A stretch of DNA of 64,000 bases from Scortum barcoo (lineage: Eukaryota; Chordata; Actinopteri; Centrarchiformes; Terapontidae): positions 20,864,643 through 20,928,642 of the forward strand of contig CM041531.1 in assembly GCA_023238725.1 (NCBI GenBank), given 5' to 3'. How positions within the stretch are numbered: position 1 is the first letter of the stretch; every line of letters starts with the position of its first letter. Below, piece by piece: positions 50,260 through 64,000 of this stretch. The position numbers and the translations under genes were made by a program. The notes under the pieces were generated by a model. The model made no database searches, was not told where the DNA came from, and saw nothing but the letters and a program-made list of their open reading frames with translations.

Positions 50260-53200
50260 CTGCAAGACAAAGGAGAGAGCGGCTCAGATTTGTAATCTTC
50301 CAAGGTAAACAGAAAGATTGGAATAACTTTGAACACGATGGCGGCCTCTTTTGGGTTTACACACAACAGGGGGTTACAGTTGGCTGAGAGAACAGCCTAG
50401 GATTATACGGACGCTCTGCATTTTACAAGGAGGAGCAGACACATAAAGAGACCAGACAAGAGACAGCGGTAATGGGCACTTTTGTAGGTAATTACAATGT
50501 ATTTAAATCTGAAACCCATGCTTGGATGGTTAATGCCCATTTGTGCTGATAAGTCTGATAGCAGAGGACAGACAAGGCTTTTCTTCCTTTTCAAATGGTG
50601 TCACCGCTCCCACGTGTAGAAAGTGGGAGGGTGGCCATGGACAGATCTTATTAAGAAAGGAGGCGTTGCTGAAAAGAAGTGAAGGTGAATGTAAGTACTT
50701 GCATGCATTTCTAAACCCTTTGTAGCCTTTATTCTTTTGTGCATGTTTGTTATGTAGCCGGCTCTCCTCTGCAAAACGTGATCATCACAGGAACAAAGAG
50801 GGGATTTGTCGGGGTCTTGGTAGAGTTAGTGTAAGGTTAGTTGTTGTGATCTAAGCTAAAAGGCAGTAAATAAGGAAGAAGTTCACACACTGTATGTGGC
50901 TGCCAGGTGACATTTAAGCCACCCCGTCTTTATCAGACATAGAATCGGGCCCCTAAGGGCTGCCGTAAATATTTTTTGACTTGTGTGTGACTGTGACTCA
51001 GCACTGTAGGAGGCACCGTTTTCTGCCTCGCTAACAACCCGTGAGTCACAAATTTTGACCGACACGTGCCTCTCATGAGGCATATATAATCCTGACATGC
51101 AGGGGCTGAGTCAGGGGAAAAAGAAAATAAAATCACACATGCTGAATGAAACTGAAGCACATAACTAATCCGAAACGTGGCCTTCTCAAAACAAATACTT
51201 TATAAATATAATGTTCTCCATCAACAATTAACATTGAAACCAAGGCTAAGCTTACTGACAGTGATGATGTAGCTGACTTATTGGTCACAGAGGTACAGGA
51301 TGCAGTTATCCATTGAACTTGAAGAAGCAGCATTTTGAGAGCCTAAAATATGTCCTAGCAATTAAAAAGCAAAAAAGATATCTGTTCAAGATTCCCCAGC
51401 ATGATACAGAAAGAACTATGGGTTGAGTATTTATATGTCGGTGTATGTATTCAATAGTTTTGTCTGATTTTGCTGTTTTTAAAGTACTGTTAAACTTGGT
51501 TATGCGTATGATTATTCAAACAGGAAATGCAATTCTAATCTCTTCATCTTGGCTCTGAAACCCAAAGTGTTGCTTCATGTTGAAAGGTGCCCACAGAGGT
51601 ACTGGTAGGCTGCACTCCCCCTGGCAGAAAGAGCAGCTGACCCAGTATAATCGCCCCGTATGCTCAAAATATCACCCTGCCTCTGCCAGACTGCCTTCCT
51701 ACCTTCTTCTTATTCCTTGTCTTTTTTCCTCTTTTGCTTACTTTTTTCCTCTTTTGCTTTACTCCTTGTGCCTTTTCCTTACTTCTTTTGTGGTTTCCTT
51801 TTCTTCTTCTCTGTCTTCGAGGCTTATCAGGGGTTTCCAGCTTGTTGTGAACCCTGTGAGGGTACACTTTTCTCTTTAGTGTAATCTATGATAAATCTAC
51901 GCAAACAGGCACTCCAGCATCTTCCATAGTATGTGATGCTTGCGTATATATTTATCTATAGGAAAAACAGCAGATGAGATGAGTCTTTATAATAATTAAA
52001 TATATAAGGGATGTTTCCGGACATACGCTAACAACAACAAAGCAGGATTTGGTGAGAGACAAACAGCTGCCTTTCTGCTACAATAGCTCCCATGTCAGAG
52101 TTCAAAGAGAGGAACAAATGGTGCATTATCGGGAAGTTAAATGGACTGCATGTCATCTTTGTCATGTATTTGTCAGTGCATATACCCATTATCCTAACCA
52201 TTAGGTTTCACAGGTTCAACGTTCAGTCTGGATCAGATATTTTCAGTGGGATAATCACTAAATAGACTCTTGGTCCTTTATTTGAGTCGACACATGGTGG
52301 TTTATTTCCTAAAAAGACTTATAATCCTTGCGTGAGGGAATCTGAGGGCATGTGCCTCTTTGTTTAAATGTATGGCCCTTAGGTTATTAGTCAAATATAG
52401 TAGCGGTCAATAATATATATTTGTAGAAATCAAAACATACTTTATATTTGGTTCGACTTCAACTCATCAGTCCCATTTTTTGGGTTTTTTAAATTAGAGG
52501 ATTAGAGAATTAGAGAATATGAAAAATATGATGCAAGTAACACGCCGCAGGGCATTTCTCTACCGGCCAACTCTCCTAAGGCCTTACAGAACTGTGTTAA
52601 TTGACGGTTCTCATTGGAATACTGATGAAAAGAATTCCAGCAACATGATTGATCTAAACCTGCAGGTAGTTTCCTTGGAGACAGCAGAATCAATTAGTTT
52701 TCTCTGCACTTTATGGTGCAGTGTTCCCCCTGTGGCACCTCACCATAATTCTCCTCTTGTCTCTGCAGAACTGAGGCCTGGTCTTGAAATTGTCTCATAT
52801 CCCTTTACAACAAACAGTCGTATGGCAGTAAATTAACCGCGCTGCATTTCACACTTTGTTTTGTTGAGAGGCTTTGGGCATATTTCCATATTCCTGGATA
52901 TTAATTATCCTCAGATGGGTCTAGACAAGCATTGTGCCACATATTTTATAAAACTATAATGGTATTTACTTTTTAAGCATGTTGAAAGCACTTTGATTTG
53001 GGTGAATCGTCGCCTTTATTGTGTCTCATCAAGAAACACCGAGGAGAAACAAGTACTGTCAAAAAGTTCCTACCAGATTGTTACAAGTCTCATTTTTTAT
53101 TTGTGAAGAGAGGGAAACAGTGAAGAATAACATTTATCTCCATTTTAGTCTGATAAGCTTAAAAAAAAATCAGATGCGTGCAGTATGTTTTTCCATTTGA

Positions 53201-53537
53201 GATGTGTCTGTACTATTTTTCCAACATGTGACTATCTGGCCATGTATTTGCATGCATTTGCCATACTTCAGTTTCCTGCTTTAACCCCTTATTTATATAA
53301 CATAAATGGAAGAAAATACCAGAGGGGTTGAATAACATTTCAGTCTATAATGTCCCAAGCACATAACACGAGCCCCAGTCCCCCAGTCTTTGATTTAAAA
53401 AAAAAATCTCATTTAAGTCAATTTGCATATCTCTGCCCTGCTCTGCTCCATGCGGCTCTCCTGTCTTTTTTAAAGGTCAAGTTTAGCCATCCAGATCTCT
53501 CGCTGTACGGCCAACAGTATAATCGCCATAAACTCAC
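50260..53537 (-). other. unc13c: unc13c intron
   Basis: No internal exon recognised. The plus strand is pyrimidine-rich at 51695-51825 and includes a 21-bp tandem duplication (CTTTTTTCCTCTTTTGCTTA twice). Confidence 0.6.
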
Positions 53538-53618
53538 CTTGATGGTGGGAAGCACAAGGTCCATGGCTGCACACTGTCGTGGAGTCAGGCTTCTGGCTTC
53601 TTCTCGAATGACATGCTC
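53538..53618 (-). CDS. unc13c: unc13c exon: MUN domain (MHD2)
   Basis: An 81-nt exon of 27 whole codons, acceptor CCCTCCAG and donor GTGAGT. It reads EHVIREEARSLTPRQCAAMD and LVLPTIK, joining ..LSKLK|EHVIREEARS upstream and ..LPTIK|QYFHAGG downstream. The choice of EHVI..RQCAxMDxVLPTIK rather than DHMV..KQCAVxELALDTIK favours unc13c over unc13a and unc13b. That preference is from memory of the paralogues. Confidence 0.95.
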
Positions 53619-54183
53619 CTGGAGGGATATCAGAGAAGTCAAACACAGTGCAGTTGGCAGGGCAGGAACAGTCGCATCCAGGCACTTGAAGATATTTCGC
53701 CAGCATAATGCTAATGACGTTACGTGAGCCAAAACAGCACTGGTTGCACTCAATTACAGAGTGTGATAAATTTGATCACACACCAGCTCTAAAAATCTAT
53801 TTAAGTCATGAAAAATGTTTTTATGTCAATTGTAATTGAAGTTTTCCTAATTTGTGAATTGAACTGCAAATAACATCTGGCACTGCCTTATTTCCCAGGT
53901 GTTTCCTTTATAGGCAAAGACAAATTGGCATTAATGTTTCATGAAAAGGAACTTTGAGAAAACTGAATCACAGCTGCAAACCCTGCTGAAAATATTGGTC
54001 GTCATTTACCTTGTTTCATGTATCTAGCCCCTCGTGTGTAAAAAAGCACAATGCAAGACTGAACGTTTGCAGGAGCTTTGTGTTGGTTGCTAAGATTTAA
54101 TCAACATAATTGTGCAAGAAGGGGTGTATACAATATGCAGAACAGTGAAAATGCACATCCCATCCCTCCAATTAGAGAGGCTG

Positions 54184-54187
<4 letters not shown>

Positions 54188-54272
<85 letters not shown>
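54188..54272. repeat. (CA)n(TA)n compound microsatellite
   Basis: About 48 bases of CA repeats run directly into about 37 bases of TA repeats. Confidence 0.97.
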
Positions 54273-54275
<3 letters not shown>

Positions 54276-55429
54276 CATCTTTTATGAATTAGATTTAATC
54301 TACCACAAGGCTGCTTTAAACAGATTTTAAAGAGCTAGGGTGAGATGAAAAATGCTTTAATCAACATCTGTGTAGATGCTGTCTGTTTTTGATGCCAAAA
54401 TTGCACTGGGCCCACTTGATTTGCACAGGCTTGGTTCCAGCCATCTTCCCATCCTGTGAAAACAATGTACTGGTGAGCCTGAAAAATAACTAAAGGCTGC
54501 AGGCAGAAAGAAATGCTTCTCCCCAATGAAAATCCCATGACGCAGATGTATAGACATTGTGCTAGTTATCTGATTCAGTTTCTTTTCTTTTTTTTTTTTT
54601 TTGCTCAAATAACAATTTCCCTTGATTTCCATAGTGACTCAGGATTTTATATTCTTAAAAAAAGTCTTTTTGCCACGTCAAACAAAGTATTTTTGCTCCA
54701 TACAAACAGTATATGAATATGAGCAACTGTTCTGTGATTGCATTATGTGGGTTCATGTTACAGAGCACTTACAATTAGTCATTTAAAAAAACATTTAGCG
54801 TGTTAGCCCCTGTACTGAATGAGGTTACATGTATGCATTAGTAATGTATTTAATTTAACAAGTACATAACTAATTGTAACAAAACAACACAGCAACATCC
54901 ACACACCCGTCTATGTACTGATGGGTTCACCCAGAGGTTCCCTTAAAGGACACACTAAACACACCACACAAACACCAGTGCGAAAACACTATCAGGTAAA
55001 CACACGCATATACATTCTGATAAACACACATTCAGTTTGCATCCTGTGTATGACTCAGAGCTAAGATACCTCTCTGAGGTACTGTCATACCACAGTTGTT
55101 AGTGAAACCACAGTGTAATCACTGATCCATTCCAGCGCCTCCCATCACACAGCTCGAGGGATTAAACATCCTCCGGTCACATCAGCAATTAGATACCAGC
55201 CCGGGTAGTGTTGCACTGAGTTACACTATACAATATAAAAGACTGCAGTAGCTTACATGAATATGTTTCTAAGTGACATAATCCATCTATCCAGACTTGT
55301 TGAATCTAAGTGCACTTTTAGTTGCACTTAGATTGCAGGTGCTAACTGCAATCTAAGTCTGTCTATCAGTATATTTATACGCAAACAATTTTTGACTGTG
55401 AGTGAGAATTTTTTTTTTTTTTTTTACAT

Positions 55430-55738
55430 TTTTGGCCCTTCTGTGTTTGCATGTTCTGTTCTCCCTGTGCCTGTGTGGGTTCTCTCTGGGTACTCCAGCT
55501 TCCTCCCACAATCCAAAGACATGCAGGTTAGGTTAATTGGCAACTCGCCCCTAGGTATGAGTGTGAGTGGTTTGTCTGTCTTTCTATGTCAGCCCTGTGA
55601 CTGACTGGCTGGCACCCAGTCCAGGGTCTACCCTGCCTCTCGCCCAATGACAGCTGAGACAGGCTCCAGCAGCACCCCCTGTGACCTCAACCCTGTGTGT
55701 CAGGATAAGCAGGTATAAAAAATGGATGGATGGATGGT
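55430..55738 (+). repeat. Family A repeat (intronic, opposite to unc13c)
   Basis: TCTCTGGGTACTCCAGCTTC, CAATCCAAAGACATGCAGGT, TGACAGCTGAGACAGGCTCC and a GGATGGATGGATGG tail. The 5' end is missing; a poly-T run at 55410-55427 precedes it. Confidence 0.8.
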
Positions 55739-56057
55739 AGTTTGTCATGATATTATGTCAACATCTAGTTACATATCTGGCTAGAAAAACTTGTAGTGAT
55801 CTTCTTGTAATGCATTTAGTCTGCATGTTCCTGTATTACCTAACGTGGGTCTGATATACTGTTTACAATATAATACATAATCCATGTTCAGAATAATTAG
55901 AGATTTCAGTTTATGTGTAGGCATAATGCATGCTTTACTGAGATGATGCTAAGCTTTGGGAAAATCCCTCTGGGAATCAGACATTATAGGGTTCAAACTG
56001 TATAGGCTTTGTGTGCTGATATTAGCAACACACGCTGTGGGTTCATTCAAAAGTTAC

Positions 56058-56117
56058 CTTCAGTTTGGACAGCTGTCCCAAATCCTTGGCGGCATTGAAG
56101 ATCATCTGAGCTCCTTG
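56058..56117 (-). CDS. unc13c: unc13c exon: MUN domain
   Basis: A 60-nt exon of 20 codons, acceptor TCCAACAG and donor GTAACT. It reads QGAQMIFNAAKDLGQLSKLK, the helix just before MHD2 (family pattern GxQxIFxAAKxLxxLSKLK). In unc13a-type genes an extra alternative segment can occur at its 5' junction; here the upstream exon ends NDQS and joins directly. Confidence 0.95.
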
Positions 56118-56704
56118 CTGTTGGAGAGATGGGTATTTTTCGGTTATTGGCAAAAGAAAGACAAGCAAACACTCAATACATGAAAATGGGAAAAAAGATA
56201 CATGAACAAACCAGGATAGAGATGATGAAGAAGCAAAATAATGAGTCAATCAGTCAATCGATCAGTAATCAGTAATGTAACATTAATGTTGCATTACTGA
56301 TCGACTGACTGATTGACTACTGTAAAGCTGCACTACTGATTTTAGAAATTAAACCTAACCCAAATAGCAGACAGGGGAAACTGTTGAAATGAAAACTGCT
56401 TGACATGATGTATTAAAATTTCATGTTTCATCGAAAACGATAAAAAAGATGAAAAATGTCAACCTGGCTCTTACAGAAAGATTAACAAAGTGAAAAAAAA
56501 AATCACTCCATGTGTGTGAAGATTTAGAGATGCCATGTTGTTTCATATCCTGAACAATAATTTGTGTGTTATGAGAGAGAGAACTGAACAGATGGAAGAA
56601 ATAAGAGAGGGACAGGTGGAGAAGAGGAGGGAGGTGGAGGGGCAGGGTGAGAGATGAAAAGACTAACAGAAAAGGGAAAGAGACAGATAATTAATCAAAC
56701 TCAC
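56118..56704 (-). other. unc13c: unc13c intron with palindrome and polypyrimidine tract
   Basis: It carries the inverted repeat at 56243-56320 and, downstream of the 56705 exon, a GA-rich plus strand (56565-56690) that is CU-rich in the transcript. Confidence 0.7.
56243..56320. repeat. Palindrome / hairpin in unc13c intron
   Basis: GAGTCAATCAGTCAATCGAT on the left pairs with GATCGACTGACTGATTGACT on the right, and the pairing continues to a centre at ACATTAATGT (56280-56289). The left arm carries an extra CAGTAAT copy. The stem is about 35 bp and lies about 125 nt before the acceptor of the 60-nt exon. Confidence 0.8.
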
Positions 56705-56828
56705 ACTCTGGTCATTCAGCGGCGGCAGAACGATTGTTCTCTCGATGGTGTTCAGCACGATTTTCCAGAGCTCTTTGAGGACTCGTTTCAGCACGGTCTT
56801 CTCACAGATCTTGGCAAATAACATCAAA
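56705..56828 (-). CDS. unc13c: unc13c exon: MUN domain
   Basis: A 124-nt exon (1 base, 41 codons), acceptor CTTTGCAG and donor GTGAGT. It reads LMLFAKICEKTVLKRVLKEL, then WKIVLNTIERTIVLPPLNDQ and S. The FAKICEKTVLKRVLKELWKIV string is invariant-like in Munc13 proteins. The split codon AA|T at the 5' end restores DKNLMLF with the exon upstream. Confidence 0.96.
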
Positions 56829-58607
56829 CTGCAAAGGCGGCAAGAGGAGGGCATTTGTCAGGTCAACATTCAAAATCACGCGTCTCAAACTGTAACAACA
56901 CGGCTCCAAGTGATGACGTCTTCCTAAATATGATTAAATAAAGAAAACACCTGTGATTCATAGAATAAATGCAGCAGCTTTATGCTTTAATCTAACCCCA
57001 TTGTGCAAGCGGGGTCTCAGAGACAGGAGGAAGGATTTGGCATTTCCATATCATTAAGAGGATTCCCTGTAATACCCCATTGGCCTCAATGTTGCTTTGA
57101 CAAATGGTTGAGAGCAATTCCCAGAGCTCAGCTGAACCATATCATCGCTTTGGTGCTTTCAAGAATGCCACGGAAGTAAATACAGTCTCGAGGTTGAATT
57201 AATAGACATTCACAGAAAATGCTGCTCTCAAACAAACTAAAATGGTCATGATTATTAGACTGCCTATTCATTTTACGGGGGCAATTTTATTTTCCGTTCA
57301 TTTATCATATTATCGTATTAGAAACAGAGATGAAATGGAACCAAAAAATAAAAGAAATCATGAATGGAAATCTAACTACTGAGTCAAAGCATCACTGTAG
57401 TGTTACAATATACGACGTGTAGTCCCACTGTTCACAAAAACGTTGTGCTCTGTGTTGTTAGTCAGTTACAGATCTCTTCAAACAAAAATGATACTTGTAA
57501 GATCACAGGCAATTAAAAGAATTATTCATTTGTGTGTCTGTACAATAAACAAAGACACTTTGTTACAATGCCTCTGTTTGAATCAGCTTATTTGCCCATT
57601 CTGAAAGCCATCTCATATTGCAAGGGGCAAAAACAAACCCACGCACAGAAATGGTGAAGAGAGCGATGTTTGAGCAACAGTGACTGAGAGGGTGAAGAGA
57701 AAAGTATTTTCTCTTCTACATTAATTCTAATGAGAGCTACTGTGTAGTCTCAGCCATGCAAAACATTCATTAAGCTCACTACTGAATGTGTAAGCTAGTA
57801 CTTTGGCGATACAAATGGCTGATTTAACCTGTTAGAAAAAAATTGATATTGAACCCCTGCTGACACCTCTCTTACCATTTCTGTGCAGTTCATGAGTACC
57901 TGTTGCTTCAAATAAAGCAATAAAGCTCTTCAAACTATTTTGACACATACACCTTCTATAAGACAGGACCCACATTGGATAATAATGGAGGACTGAACAG
58001 GTAAAATTATACTTTAGTGCTTCAGTGTAGGACCTTGGTTTAGCATTCATTTCTATGAAAGACAGGGTGAAACAGATTGACTCTGTTTCTCTTTGCACAG
58101 AGTTCAATCTGACTGAATTATGTAAAATTGTGAGACTCTTCAATTTCCAGTCAGTTTGAGTGAGGGGGTGGGACTGGCCTCTATTTTAGAAACCATTGTT
58201 TTATCATATAACTGAAATAATACAAGCAGCAACAAAAGCATCGAGTGCAATGACAGTGACAGAGGTTAATAATAGTAAAGTGATAAAATTGTCCCACAAT
58301 GATAAGAATAATCTACGGCTCACTGACTGCTATAGTTTGCCCACTTGCCATGCTATCTCCTGCAGTATTATGCAACCCTGTACCCCATCAACATCACCAC
58401 GTGAGTAAACATCACCAGGCGAAATCCTATTCTGACATCACCTTAGGGTCCAAACTCTCAAACTCAAACTGGATGGCTGAGTCTATTGACTCCTGACTTA
58501 ATGACTTGTATTTGGTTTGCAAAAGAGGGAAATACTTATTGATGTCCGAAGTAAAAAGCTGCTTTGCATGTTAAAGGTTAAACTCTGACCATTAAGCATA
58601 TACCCAC
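56829..58607 (-). other. unc13c: unc13c intron
   Basis: No internal exon or named repeat recognised. The open frame at 57832-58143 has no motif. Confidence 0.65.
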
Positions 58608-58745
58608 TTTTTATCCAGAAGGTCCATGAGAGGCCGAAGGACAGTCTCGGCATCCATGGCAGCGTTGCTCCCTTTGGCCGGTCCTTTCATTTGAACTAGC
58701 TCCTGGTTCATCTGCTTCACACAGTCCTCGATCACCGGTTTGAAA
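58608..58745 (-). CDS. unc13c: unc13c exon: MUN domain
   Basis: A 138-nt exon (1 base, 45 codons, 2 bases), acceptor GTCACACAG and donor GTGGGT. It reads FKPVIEDCVKQMNQELVQMK, then GPAKGSNAAMDAETVLRPLM and DLLDK(N). The middle GPAKGSNAAMDAET part is the variable loop that differs most between paralogues. The flanks F.P.IE.CV.QM and VL.PLMD.LD are family-wide. Confidence 0.95.
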
Positions 58746-62419
<3,674 letters not shown>

Positions 62420-62446
62420 CTTACAGAAGGACACAACCCCCTCCTC
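62420..62446 (-). CDS. unc13c: Candidate 27-nt microexon of unc13c (EEGVVSFCK)
   Basis: Flanked by TCTCTGTCTCCAG and GTGTGTGC, 27 nt is nine whole codons: EEGVVSFCK. Spliced between ..FESMGGKQ and LDAEAS.. it keeps the frame with no stop. The upstream intron ends in a strong pyrimidine tract of about 55 nt that contains TGC about 20 nt before the acceptor, as seen in SRRM4-dependent neuronal microexons. The upstream exon has a weak donor (GTCTGA), which fits alternative use. The minus frame is open well beyond, but the sequence outside these 27 bases is not Munc13-like. Whether it is used is unproven. Confidence 0.6.
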
Positions 62447-63265
62447 CTGGAGACAGAGAAAGAGAGCACAGAAAGGAAAATGGGGGGGAAACAGAAGAAC
62501 ACAACGACAGAAGACAAAACGCAAGGCAAGACAGGCGTTAGAAACTAGAGAGAAACATGCGTGTAAGTCATAAGAAGCCGTGGCTGCTGCTTCTCAGGTT
62601 AGACTGACAGGTTGACAGGGAAAATATTCAGTGGTGGTTTCAAACTCAACACACAGATTTAAAGGGTTTAAACTCAATATTTACAAAAGGTCAACACATG
62701 TTATACACAAGGGGGGGAACATATGTGTGTAGAAATAGAGGTGGGGGAAATAACGATGGGATATAAAGGAGGTTATTGAGGAATTGTGGTGGAGGTAGAA
62801 GTGGAAAAGGTGATATTAGCAATCTGAACCACATGTCAGATTAGTCTATTAGATGGTTAAGTAGAGAAGTGAGGGAAGGATTACCGCACATCACCGTTGG
62901 GGTCAGTTCACTTTCGCTTCATGTAAATGTCATCTGAAATGATCATTTACATAATCATGACACAGCATTTATTTCACAGCAGAGGGCTGATCTGGAGGGT
63001 GAGGTTTAAGCCGCCATATTAACTGGTATCAACTGTGCCTTTAGCAAGACACCGAATCCTTTGGGCTCCTGGAGATGCTGTGCTTTAACTAACCTTGTAG
63101 ATTTGACCTCCCAGGAAGGATGCAGGTCAGTGTAGTATTGGATTGATCATAATCTATATATTACATGTCAAAAAAAAGGGTAGAGAGTCTGAATTGAGCT
63201 GAAAGTGAACTGCCTCGCAACCTGACACCGACATAGCAGGTGGACACACTTTGGTAAGCTCAGAC
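62447..63265 (-). other. unc13c: unc13c intron upstream of the microexon
   Basis: Weak GTCTGA donor at 63265. It ends in the pyrimidine tract before the microexon. No other exon seen. Confidence 0.65.
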
Positions 63266-63343
63266 CTGTTTGCCACCCATGGACTCAAACATTTTCTCCA
63301 GCTGGACACGGAGCTGCTGGATGTTGTTGAGGAGGATGCAGGG
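63266..63343 (-). CDS. unc13c: unc13c exon: MUN domain (most upstream in window)
   Basis: A 78-nt exon of 26 codons, acceptor CTTTTACAG, donor GTCTGA. It reads PCILLNNIQQLRVQLEKMFE then SMGGKQ. The NNxQQLRVQLEKMFExMGGK string is a Munc13 signature. The remaining MUN domain, C1, C2B and N-terminal exons lie past the right edge of the window, so the protein here is only the C-terminal part (about 370 residues). Confidence 0.96.
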
Positions 63344-64000
63344 CTGTAAAAGCAGAAGAATTTATGTTAGATTGTTTCGTATAGAGCAGCGCACAATCCT
63401 ACGTGTCAGGAGGACATCAGATATATATTTAATGATTTTGACATAAACAAGCACATTAAATGTCCAGTATTTTTTTACAGCTGTTGACATTGTACTGTTT
63501 GTGAGCTTGGCCCATATAATTGAGAACACATTGCAAAACGTCAAACGGCAAAAATAAAAAACAAAAAAACAAACAAACCCAAAAAACCCAGTAAAATCCA
63601 TCAGTTTTGATTCCCTGACACATCATCTATACGAAGATGCAAGGTTTCTTCACGACATCGACAGTCGGCAGGGAAACGCAATACATAATACAACAGGGAG
63701 AGAAATGTCTGCACTGAATATGTCAGGCATTATCGATTCTCAGCTCCACAACAAGTTTAACAGATGACAGACATTAATCACACGGCTTTTTATGGAGACT
63801 GTGAGTAATTCTTCAGATTTTTCAGTCAGTCACAATTTACACACATTATCGGCCCAGAAAACAACTGACAAACATACAACACCCCAAAAACGATGATAGT
63901 GGTAATGGATAGTTCTAAAATGATAATTCTGCGCCCCACAGGAGAAGGATGATTGGTGTCTTTGAATCCACGAAGGAGCCAATAGTGTCTCTGTTGTAGC
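63344..64000 (-). other. unc13c: unc13c intron, runs off the window
   Basis: No exon recognised. An A-rich tract lies at 63550-63590. Confidence 0.6.

Larger units (their letters stand above)
53619..56057 (-). other. unc13c: unc13c intron with CA/TA microsatellite and family A repeat
   Basis: Contains features listed at 54188-54272 and 55430-55738. A spliced-looking open stretch near 54357-54461 does not fit the Munc13 protein and lacks a donor. Confidence 0.65.

Noticed and set aside
54357..54461. Minus-strand segment with a CAG acceptor reading DGKMAGTKPVQIKWAQ
   Set aside because: No donor before its stop and no counterpart in Munc13 proteins between SKLK and EHVIREE, which join directly.

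Overview
The window is vertebrate nuclear DNA, most likely from a spiny-rayed teleost fish. Coding exons are short and split by introns with GT/AG borders. The rest is AT-rich noncoding DNA with CA, TA and GATA microsatellites and repeats typical of teleosts: L2-type LINE tails, a Tc1-like inverted-repeat element, a hAT relic, and several copies of short interspersed families. Nothing prokaryotic is present. Most long open frames are chance frames in repeats or introns.

Right third (about 43.9-64 kb, minus strand): the 3' end of an unc13 (Munc13) gene, best matched to unc13c. Ten constitutive exons plus one candidate 27-nt microexon run from 63343 down to the stop at 44359-44361. They encode the C-terminal part of the MUN domain and the C2C domain. 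Every junction keeps frame and has GT/AG borders. The last exon carries a one-base frame inconsistency just before the conserved C-terminal tail. The 5' part of the gene lies beyond the right edge.

Left-centre (15.1-18.0 kb, plus strand): a two-exon gene. Exon 1 encodes an RIIa dimerisation/docking-like domain resembling CABYR and SP17. Exon 2 encodes a Lys/Pro-rich protein carrying about 1.1 kb of degenerate repeats of an 18-base unit (PPKPSV when read in frame), then a basic tail. The frame is broken before and within the array as given. A diverged, unexpanded copy of exon 2 lies 4-6 kb upstream (11.8-12.1 kb). This gene and unc13c point toward each other across about 26 kb.

Left flank (1-15 kb): no complete gene. 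Two minus-strand open segments with splice-like borders (8254-8453 and 2916-3058) may be orphan exons of an unrecognised gene.

Middle (18-44 kb): a gene-poor stretch with transposon relics. It holds a Tc1-like element nested in an older repeat (24.5-25.3 kb), a 1.1-kb inverted-repeat element (26.0-27.1 kb), an L2 LINE 3' piece (35.5-36.7 kb) and a hAT transposase relic (39.4-40.7 kb). No functional link between the two genes is visible. Family names are from recognition of protein and repeat motifs, not from searches.
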